This document shows, in pieces, positions 5,304-10,993 of a stretch of 10,993 nt of DNA. The translations under genes and the position numbers were made by a program. How positions within the stretch are numbered: position 1 is the stretch's first letter; each line of letters begins with the position of its first letter. Origin of the DNA: Chloroflexota bacterium (GTDB lineage Bacteria; Chloroflexota; DTOL01; JACQYG01); NCBI GenBank assembly GCA_016208345.1, contig JACQYG010000250.1, positions 1-10,993 on the forward strand, given 5' to 3'. The notes under the pieces were generated by a model that saw only the letters and a list, made by a program, of their open reading frames with translations, had not been told where the DNA came from and did not search any database.

Positions 5304-5796
5304 AGCTGGTCGTGGGCCTGGGTAACCCGGGCCGAGAGTATGCCAACAACCGTCACAACCTGGGCTTCCAGTGCCTGGACCACCTGGCCCGCAAGCACCA
5401 CATCGGCGGGTGGACCAGGCTCTGCCAGGCCCGGGTGGCCTCGGGAGCGGTCCTGGATGTCCCGGTGGTTTTGGCCAAACCGACCACGTTCATGAACCTG
5501 AGTGGCCTGGCTGTGGGCGCCTTGGTGCGCCGCTATCGCCTGTCCCTGGGCAACCTCCTGGTGATCTACGACGACCTGGACCTGCCCTTGGGCTCCCTGC
5601 GGCTGCGCCCCGGGGGCAGCGCCGGGGGCCACAAGGGGATGAAATCTATCATCGCCGCCCTGGGCACCGAGGACTTCCCCCGCCTGCCACCCAGGAAGAG
5701 CTGCCAATCCTTGGTCCGTTGCAGGAGCAGGTAGCCCAGGCGGTGGAATGTGCTCTGACCTCAGGCCTCACCGCCGCCATGAATCAGTTTAACTAG
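5300..5796 (+). pseudogene. pth: Peptidyl-tRNA hydrolase gene broken by internal frameshifting deletion
   Basis: Pth frees tRNA from prematurely released peptidyl-tRNA. From GTG 5300, residues 1-128 are clearly Pth: VVGLGNPG with N9, the catalytic H19 in NRHNLGF, PTTFMNLSG with N66, YDDLDLPLG with D91, and GGHKGMKSI (Lys where E. coli has N114). After EDFPRL (to about 5686) the frame runs into 16 unrelated residues and stops at 5732-5734, a 144-aa product against the usual ~190. The true C-terminus is present in another frame: PATQEELPILGPLQEQVAQ then AVECALTSGLTAAMNQFN, ending at TAG 5794-5796. The RIGIGRP...VL segment that should join the two halves, about 20 codons, is missing, and the frames imply a loss of 3n+1 bases. 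Since a shift alone cannot restore the segment, this is a deletion rather than programmed frameshifting. It is either a pseudogene or an assembly error. Confidence 0.85.
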
Positions 5797-5808
5797 CTTC
5801 CGCCGAAT

Positions 5809-8800
5809 ATGTCGCTCTCTGGTTTGCTCTCTCTGATCGACGAGATACCTGGCTATGCCTGGCTGCGGGAGCAGATCCTCGGAGGGATCCCTGCCGCCGC
5901 CGACCGATGCTTGCCGCTCACCCTGCCTGAGGCCGTCATCCCCTTTCTGATCTCCTGTCTGCAAAGGGACGCTGTCGCCCCGCTGCTGGTGGTAACGGCC
6001 AACCTGGAGAGAGCGAAGCGCCTGGCCGATCAACTGGCGTTATGGTCGGCCTTCCCGGCCCAGGTGCTCCTGTACCCTGAGCCCGAGGCCCTGCCCTACG
6101 AGCGCCCCTCGGCCGACCTGGGGTCCTGCCGCGAGCGCCTGGCCGCCCTGGTCAGGATCGGCGCTTTGACCGGCCTGGGCCCGGCCAACGGAAATGACTT
6201 TGCCCGGCTAGTGGCCGTCACCTCCGTTCGAGGGCTTGCGCACAAGACCATTTCGCCCCGAGACCTGGCGGCCGGGACCCATGAGCTCTCCCGGGGCCAG
6301 CGCGTGGACCCGGCTGCCCTGGTGGCCCAACTGCTGGAAGGCGGTTACCAGCCGTCCAGCCTGGTGGACACCCCCGGTTTCTTCAGCCGCCGGGGCGGCA
6401 TCCTGGACGTCTTCCCTCCCACATCGCAGCTGCCGGCCCGGGTGGAGTTCTTCGGCGACCATGTGGAGTCGCTCCGGCTTTACGACCCGGCCACCCAGCG
6501 CTCGCAAAAACGCCTCTCCCGGCTATTGATCACCCCTGCTAGTGAGGTCGTGCCCGCCCGGGCCCAGGATGCAGCCTCCCGGCTCTCGAAGCTGGACATA
6601 ACCGGGTGCTCGCCTCGCTTTCAGGAAAACTGGTCCCGGGGCCTGGAGCGCCTGGCTCAGGGCCAGGGCTTCGCCGGGGAAGGGTTCTATCTGCCGTTCC
6701 TATATCCGCCGGACAGGTCCACCGGTCTTTTGGATCACCTCGCCGGCACGGTGATCCTGGATGGGCCGGAAGGCCTGGAGGCCGAGGCGCGGTACCTCCA
6801 TAAACAGGCCCAGGATTTGAGGGCTCTCTTCCTGGAGCACGGTGAGCTTCCGCCGGAATATCCCGACCCCTGCTTCCGCTGGGAAGAGCTCCAGGCCCGG
6901 CTTCAAAGATTGCCCCGGTTGGCTCTGGGGTACTGGGGGCGGGCCCAGACGATGTGCCCGGAAACAGACCTGCTGGCCTCGGCTTTTCAGGCCGTCCCTC
7001 CCTATGCCGGCCGGTTGAAGCAATTCCTGGACGACTGCCAAAAGCACTTGGCGGAGGGCCGGCGCCTGGTGATCACCAGCCATCAGGCCCGGCGCCTATC
7101 CGCGCTATTTCAGGAACGCGATATCTTCGCCGTGCCCCAGGAGAGCCTGGCTGGCCTTCCTCCGCTCAAGAGCCTGACCGTGATCCAGGGTTCCCTGGCC
7201 CAGGGCTGGGGCGCCCTGTCGCCTGCCTCCACCACCCTGATCTTCAGCGATGTGGAGATCTTCGGTTGGGCCAAGCCTCGTCGGGCGCTCCCCCGGAGGG
7301 CAACGCCGCGGGAGCCCTTTCTCTCTGACCTGGCCTTGGGAGACTTCGTGGTGCACGTCGAGCACGGCATTGGCCGGTACCGGGGGCTGGTCAGGCTGGC
7401 CTTGGAGGGCACGGAGCGCGAGTACCTGCACCTGGAGTACGCCCAGGGCGACCGCCTGTACGTGCCTGCGGACCAGATGGACCGCATCAACCGTTACGTC
7501 GGCGCCGGAGAGGCGCCGCCCACCCTGACCAGGCTCTCCGGCACCGATTGGGAACGGGTCAAGGCTCGCGCTAAGCGGGCGGTAAAGGACGTGGCCCGGA
7601 AGTTGTTGGGCCTCTACGCTGCCCGAGAAGCAGCGGCCGGGTACGCCTTCGCCCCGGATTCCCCCTGGCAGGCCGATCTGGAGGCGTCCTTTCCCTACAT
7701 CGAGACCCCGGATCAACTGGCGGCCATCAATGAGGTCAAGCTGGACATGGAAGCCCCCCGGCCCATGGACCGCTTGATCTGTGGCGATGTAGGCTACGGC
7801 AAGACCGAGATCGCCCTGCGGGCGGCCTTCAAGGCGGTGGTCGACGGCAAGCAGGTGGTGCTCCTGGTGCCCACCACCATCCTGGCTCAGCAGCACTTGG
7901 GCACCTTCCGCGAGCGGCTCCAGGCCTTCCCGGTGACGGTGGAGATGCTCTCCCGCTTTCGCTCCGAAAAAGAGCAGCAGGAGGTGGTGAAAGGCCTCCG
8001 AGAGGGGTCCGTGGACATCGTCATCGGCACCCACCGCCTGATCCAGAAAGACGTGGCCTTCAAGAACCTGGGCCTGGTGATCATCGACGAGGAGCAGCGT
8101 TTCGGCGTCATGCACAAGGAGACCCTGAAAGAGCTCCGCCGGGAGGTGGATGTCCTGACCCTCACCGCCACCCCCATACCCCGGACCCTGCACATGTCCC
8201 TGGTGGGGGTCCGAGACATGAGCACCATGGAAACCCCACCGGAGGAACGGCTGCCCATCGTAACCCAGGTGGCAGAGTACGACGAGGCCCTCATCCGGGG
8301 GGCCCTCTTGCGGGAGCTGGATCGGGGTGGGCAGGTGTACTTCGTCCACAACCGGGTCCAGAGCATCGAATACATGGGCCAGGTGCTGGCCCGGCTGGTG
8401 CCCGAGGCCCGCATCGCCGTGGCCCACGGCCAGATGCCAGAGGAGGAGCTGGAAAGGGTCATGCTGGACTTCACCGGGGGCCTCACCGACGTCCTGGTTT
8501 GCACCGCCATCATCGAATCCGGCCTGGACATACCCAACGCCAACACCATCATCGTCAACCGGGCCGACCATTTCGGCCTGGCCCAGCTCTATCAACTGCG
8601 AGGCCGTGTGGGCCGGGGTGCCAACCGAGCCTACGCCTATTTCCTCCACAGCCGGGGGTCTCAACTGAGCGAGGCTGCCCAGAAGCGACTCAAAGCCATC
8701 TACGATGCCACTGAGCTGGGGGCGGGCTTTCGCATCGCCATGAAGGACTTGGAGATCCGCGGGGCCGGCAACCTCCTGGGGGTGGAGCAGCACGGCCACA

Positions 8801-9336
8801 TCAGCGCCGTGGGCTTCGACCTCTATTGTCGCCTCCTGGCCCAGGCCGTGGACGAGCTAAGGGAGGAGACGGGTGCGGCTTCCTTGCTAGTAAAGGGAGC
8901 CCCCACCCTGGCTGAGCCTCCTAGCGTCTCCCTGGACCTGGGGCTGGACGCCTACATTCCCGCCGACTACGTCCCAGACGAGGCCGCGCGGCTGGCCCTC
9001 TACCAGCGCCTGGCAAGCGCCCGGTCTCCAGAGGAGGTCAATAGCCTCGCTCAGGAGCTGACCGACCGCTTCGGAGCCGTGCCCAGCACGGTCGAAAGCC
9101 TTCTCTACCTGGTACGCCTGCGCGCTCTGGCTCTGAGCAGGGGTATCAGGGTCATTAGCCTTCACGGCAGCGACGTGGTGATGCGCTTCCGAGAGGCCGT
9201 TGGCATCGATGTGGCTAAGGCCCAGCGCCGTTTCGGGGCTTCCCTTAAGGTAGGCCCCACTTCCATGCGCCTTAGCCGCCGGGGCCTGGGGGCCAGGTGG
9301 AAAGAGGCCCTGGTCGAACTCCTGGAGATGGCTTGA
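5809..9336 (+). CDS. mfd: Transcription-repair coupling factor Mfd
   Basis: A DNA translocase that removes RNA polymerase stalled at lesions and recruits UvrA for nucleotide excision repair. It is full length at 1175 aa. Domains: an N-terminal UvrB-like region with LYPEPEALPYE and TPGFFSRRGGILDVFPP (188-204) and VEFFGDHVESLRLYD; the RNA-polymerase-interacting domain at about 505-565 (LGDFVVHVEHGIGRYRGL, then LEYAQGDRLYVPADQ); superfamily 2 helicase lobes with Walker A GDVGYGKTE (659-667, K665), DEEQ (760-763), TATPIPRT (786-793), GLDIPNANTIIV and motif VI QLRGRVGR (929-936); a RecG-like TRG region with GAGNLLGVEQHGH; and a C-terminal regulatory domain from about 1010. All helicase motifs are intact. 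ATG 5809 has no visible Shine-Dalgarno and starts 12 bases after the ancestral pth stop, so it may once have relied on coupling to pth. Confidence 0.98.
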   Translation: MSLSGLLSLIDEIPGYAWLREQILGGIPAAADRCLPLTLPEAVIPFLISCLQRDAVAPLLVVTANLERAKRLADQLALWSAFPAQVLLYPEPEALPYERPSADLGSCRERLAALVRIGALTGLGPANGNDFARLVAVTSVRGLAHKTISPRDLAAGTHELSRGQRVDPAALVAQLLEGGYQPSSLVDTPGFFSRRGGILDVFPPTSQLPARVEFFGDHVESLRLYDPATQRSQKRLSRLLITPASEVVPARAQDAASRLSKLDITGCSPRFQENWSRGLERLAQGQGFAGEGFYLPFLYPPDRSTGLLDHLAGTVILDGPEGLEAEARYLHKQAQDLRALFLEHGELPPEYPDPCFRWEELQARLQRLPRLALGYWGRAQTMCPETDLLASAFQAVPPYAGRLKQFLDDCQKHLAEGRRLVITSHQARRLSALFQERDIFAVPQESLAGLPPLKSLTVIQGSLAQGWGALSPASTTLIFSDVEIFGWAKPRRALPRRATPREPFLSDLALGDFVVHVEHGIGRYRGLVRLALEGTEREYLHLEYAQGDRLYVPADQMDRINRYVGAGEAPPTLTRLSGTDWERVKARAKRAVKDVARKLLGLYAAREAAAGYAFAPDSPWQADLEASFPYIETPDQLAAINEVKLDMEAPRPMDRLICGDVGYGKTEIALRAAFKAVVDGKQVVLLVPTTILAQQHLGTFRERLQAFPVTVEMLSRFRSEKEQQEVVKGLREGSVDIVIGTHRLIQKDVAFKNLGLVIIDEEQRFGVMHKETLKELRREVDVLTLTATPIPRTLHMSLVGVRDMSTMETPPEERLPIVTQVAEYDEALIRGALLRELDRGGQVYFVHNRVQSIEYMGQVLARLVPEARIAVAHGQMPEEELERVMLDFTGGLTDVLVCTAIIESGLDIPNANTIIVNRADHFGLAQLYQLRGRVGRGANRAYAYFLHSRGSQLSEAAQKRLKAIYDATELGAGFRIAMKDLEIRGAGNLLGVEQHGHISAVGFDLYCRLLAQAVDELREETGAASLLVKGAPTLAEPPSVSLDLGLDAYIPADYVPDEAARLALYQRLASARSPEEVNSLAQELTDRFGAVPSTVESLLYLVRLRALALSRGIRVISLHGSDVVMRFREAVGIDVAKAQRRFGASLKVGPTSMRLSRRGLGARWKEALVELLEMA

Positions 9337-9351
9337 CCGCCCTGCGGGCGG
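9337..9351. repeat. Short GC-rich hairpin at the mfd stop
   Basis: CCGCCC and GGGCGG flank a TGC loop, beginning immediately after the mfd TGA. No T-run follows, so it is at most a weak terminator or an mRNA-end stabiliser. Confidence 0.5.
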
Positions 9352-9363
9352 CTACCGTGTCAC

Positions 9364-9406
9364 TCCTCTCGATGTCCCGGAGTTCAACTCCGGGACATCG
9401 AGGGGA
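9364..9406. terminator. Near-perfect 43-bp inverted repeat between convergent genes (likely bidirectional terminator)
   Basis: Two 21-base arms are centred on C9385. CTCGATGTCCCGGAGTT (9368-9384) is exactly complementary to 9386-9402, and the outer four bases pair with one T-G wobble. The stem would be very stable. Neither side has a proper T-run; the plus side continues AATTGCTTTCTG. The position between mfd and the convergent radical SAM gene fits a shared terminator or transcription block. A small mobile palindromic repeat is the alternative. Confidence 0.6.
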
Positions 9407-9431
9407 ATTGCTTTCTGTCCCGAACACCTTT

Positions 9432-10493
9432 TCAATACGCGTTGGACAATAACTGCCGGTTGCCGATCTTCACGTTGGTCAGGCCGGCGTCCCTGGCCGC
9501 CTGCAAGCAGGCCTCGGCATGGCGACGGGAGGTGCGGGGGAGATCGTGCAGGTAAAAGTGGGGGTGAAAGGCCAGTAGCGCATACGGGATCTGAGGGTTG
9601 ATGGCGGCGATGAACCGCGCCAACTGCCCCACCTCGTAGGCGTCCACGTATCCCGGCACCAGGAGCGTGCTGGCGATCACCAGCGGCGGCTCCGGTCGTT
9701 CCGCCACAAGCGCCGCCGCCCGGGAGAAGTTCTCCAGGGTCCTGCGATTCGTCATCCCGGTCAGGGCCAGGTGCAGGCCCTCGGAGTAGGCTTTCAGGTC
9801 GAACTTGGCACATCCTCCCGTCTCCAGGGAGAGCTGCACCGCCTGATCCAGGACCTCCGGGTGCATGGAGCCATTGGTCTCCCAGCAAATGCGCACGCCC
9901 CTCCTGGCCAGGAGCCGTGCCGCCGCCAGGGCATGGGGCATCTGGGGCGTGGGGTCACCGCCGAAGAAGCAGACGCAGAAGGTCTGCCAATTGGCCTTGG
10001 CTGCCAGTTCCTCGGCGCCCAGGCCGTCCGTCTCCGGCCCTAGCTCCCGAAAGTGCCAGTTCTGACAAAACAGGCAGTCGTAGGTGCAGGCGCCGTAGAA
10101 AACCGCCAGGTTGACCTTGCCGTACTGCCTCGTCCCGGGGCAGACCCAGTCCGCCACACAGTTCGTGGGCAAGGGGTCGTAGTACCAGTGCAGGATGCCC
10201 CTGGCCGCTGTACCGCCCAGGTGTACAAGCCTCCCACCGCGGCCAATTCGCAGGCCACAGAACCCCCTTTCCCCTTCGCCCAGGCGGCAGTCGTTCACAC
10301 AAAGAGGACACCTCTTGCCGCCTGCAGTCCTAGGAGGGGAGTCCGGAAGCCCGAATTCGCGCCTTGCCTTAGCGTGAACATTAAATATGTACGGAAGCAG
10401 CTTAGCCGGGGCCAGGCGTAAACAATCGTTGCACGCCTTTAGCGTCGAAGAGACAAGGGGGGATGTTTTTCCACAGCCACGCCAGGTCGCCAT
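9432..10493 (-). CDS. Radical SAM protein, PflA/AmrS-like
   Basis: A predicted S-adenosylmethionine radical enzyme of 353 aa. Seen: the cluster motif GACTYDCLFCQNW (CxxxCxxC, C136, C140, C143); GGDPTPQ at 178-184, the SAM-binding GGE/GGD-type motif; and WETNGSM, KFDLKAYSEGLHLALTG and TLLVPGYVD further on, as in pyruvate-formate-lyase-activating-enzyme-like proteins (COG1180). Upstream of the core is an extra Cys-rich module, RCPLCVNDCR...GFCGLR (C62, C65, C69, C79), as in AmmeMemoRadiSam-type enzymes, plus C112 and C118. At the N-terminus GCGK (C7) and CNDC (C21, C24) look like three of four zinc-knuckle ligands; the expected fourth, near residue 4, is Trp. The start ATG 10493 lacks a clear ribosome site and follows the regulator gene by 12 bases, so it is probably cotranscribed. 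The substrate is unknown and no glycyl-radical partner is nearby. Confidence 0.87.
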   Translation of the reverse strand: MATWRGCGKTSPLVSSTLKACNDCLRLAPAKLLPYIFNVHAKARREFGLPDSPPRTAGGKRCPLCVNDCRLGEGERGFCGLRIGRGGRLVHLGGTAARGILHWYYDPLPTNCVADWVCPGTRQYGKVNLAVFYGACTYDCLFCQNWHFRELGPETDGLGAEELAAKANWQTFCVCFFGGDPTPQMPHALAAARLLARRGVRICWETNGSMHPEVLDQAVQLSLETGGCAKFDLKAYSEGLHLALTGMTNRRTLENFSRAAALVAERPEPPLVIASTLLVPGYVDAYEVGQLARFIAAINPQIPYALLAFHPHFYLHDLPRTSRRHAEACLQAARDAGLTNVKIGNRQLLSNAY

Positions 10494-10505
10494 AGGAACC
10501 GATTG

Positions 10506-10874
10506 CTAATCGGTCTCCCCCACCACCATCTCTCTGGCTCTAGTGGGCTCGCTTTTCAAGTGGCCGGGCAGGCCAGCCGACGCCGAGGGCCCGGGCCGGG
10601 CCAACCCGGGCATTCCCTGGGCCTTCAAGATAATGCCTCTCAGCTCTGGGTAGATCAAGAACTCGCGGTTCACCGTGTAGTATTTCAGGTTGCCTTCCTT
10701 GAAGGATTGCAAGAGGCCCAAGGCCTCAAACCGCTCCAGTTCCCGGCGCACGGCATTCACCGGCTCGCCAAGCTCTCGTTCCAACTGTCTGGTGTACAAT
10801 TTGGCCTCAGGATCGCTGAGAAACCTGGTCAGCAGCTTGATCCTCGCCTTTGATGAGAAGAGGTACTCCAACAT
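10506..10874 (-). CDS. Winged-helix (ArsR-like) transcriptional regulator
   Basis: A DNA-binding protein of 122 aa. Residues 1-85 (LEYLFSSKARIKLLTRFL, then YTRQLERELGEPVNAVRRELERFEALGLL, then GNLKYYTVN) form a winged-helix domain of the type often found beside minimal nucleotidyltransferases; helix 3 is about 38-50 and the wing about 58-70. The last ~35 residues are Gly/Pro-rich and look disordered. ATG 10874 is chosen because GGAGG lies five bases upstream; a TTG at 10886 is possible but poorly supported. It is the first gene of a two-gene operon with the radical SAM protein and may regulate that operon through the palindrome at its promoter. No nucleotidyltransferase is visible next to it. 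The effector is unknown. Confidence 0.8.
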   Translation of the reverse strand: MLEYLFSSKARIKLLTRFLSDPEAKLYTRQLERELGEPVNAVRRELERFEALGLLQSFKEGNLKYYTVNREFLIYPELRGIILKAQGMPGLARPGPSASAGLPGHLKSEPTRAREMVVGETD

Positions 10875-10879
10875 CTCCC

Positions 10880-10884
10880 CCTCC
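10880..10884 (-). promoter_or_regulatory. Ribosome binding site fixing the regulator start
   Basis: GGAGG on the minus strand, five bases before ATG 10874. It supports that ATG over the upstream TTG at 10886. Confidence 0.7.
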
Positions 10885-10894
10885 AACGGTCACT

Positions 10895-10913
10895 TGTACA
10901 TAGGTTATACACA
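10895..10913. promoter_or_regulatory. Imperfect palindrome over the regulator promoter
   Basis: TGTACATAGGTTATACACA on the plus strand: 8-base arms with six matching positions around a 3-base centre. It covers the -10 box and the expected start point, the usual place for an autorepressor site. Binding by the adjacent winged-helix protein is a guess. Confidence 0.35.
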
Positions 10914-10931
10914 TCTGGGCGAGGGCGTCAA
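10904..10931 (-). promoter_or_regulatory. Promoter of the regulator-radical SAM operon
   Basis: On the minus strand, TTGACG (10931-10926), a 16-base spacer, then TATAAC (10909-10904); each box matches 5 of 6. The expected start is near 10897, about 23 bases before ATG 10874. Confidence 0.6.
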
Positions 10932-10993
10932 GGGCCTGGGGGGCCGGTAGGGCCGGCTAGTCGCAGTTGAGCCCCCTGCCAGAGGGCCTGCCG

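Noticed and set aside
5681..5700. Programmed ribosomal frameshift in pth
   Set aside because: There is no slippery heptamer or downstream structure, and shifting frame would not restore the missing ~20 conserved residues.
7105..8799. Long open frame (564 codons) on the minus strand inside mfd
   Set aside because: It is antisense to intact helicase motifs, its translation is His/Gly/Gln-rich without a recognisable domain, and GC-rich third positions commonly leave the opposite strand open.

Overview
The window is GC-rich bacterial chromosome, about 60% G+C by eye, and is densely coded. The gene set best fits an anaerobic or facultative member of the Chloroflexota (Anaerolineae- or Dehalococcoidia-like). 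Pointers are a group 3b NAD(P)-linked [NiFe]-hydrogenase in hydBGDA order, an ECF sigma factor followed by a small DUF5667-like protein, and a secreted protein with an Ig-like domain, a Thr/Pro 'TPTPT' linker and a C-terminal membrane helix. No rRNA or other marker is present, so the phylum is an inference.

Left block (1-4428, all minus strand): the order of transcription is ECF sigma factor, small DUF5667-like protein, then hydrogenase beta, gamma, delta and alpha. Alpha runs off the left edge. The hydrogenase genes overlap one another by 4-8 bases. They have their own promoter at 3405-3433, nested inside a long inverted repeat, with a second Rex-like palindrome just upstream. The sigma gene has a separate housekeeping-type promoter at 4400-4428. 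Expected function: NAD(P)H-coupled soluble H2 oxidation or evolution, possibly redox-controlled.

Middle block (4446-9336, plus strand): a decayed 3' tail of fabF with two compensating frameshifts, a secreted membrane-anchored protein, a peptidyl-tRNA hydrolase gene (pth) that appears broken by an internal out-of-frame deletion, and full-length mfd (transcription-repair coupling factor). The fabF scar suggests that the boundary between the left and middle blocks is an old rearrangement point.

Right block (9337-10931): a near-perfect 43-bp inverted repeat separates mfd from a convergent minus-strand pair, a winged-helix regulator followed by a PflA/AmrS-like radical SAM protein. That pair has its own promoter with an overlapping palindrome. 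I see nothing further in the last ~60 bases.

No tRNA, rRNA, CRISPR array, insertion sequence or phage gene is recognisable. The most notable signals are the two damaged genes (fabF tail and pth) close together and the palindromic hydrogenase promoter. I found no convincing new defence or mobile system.
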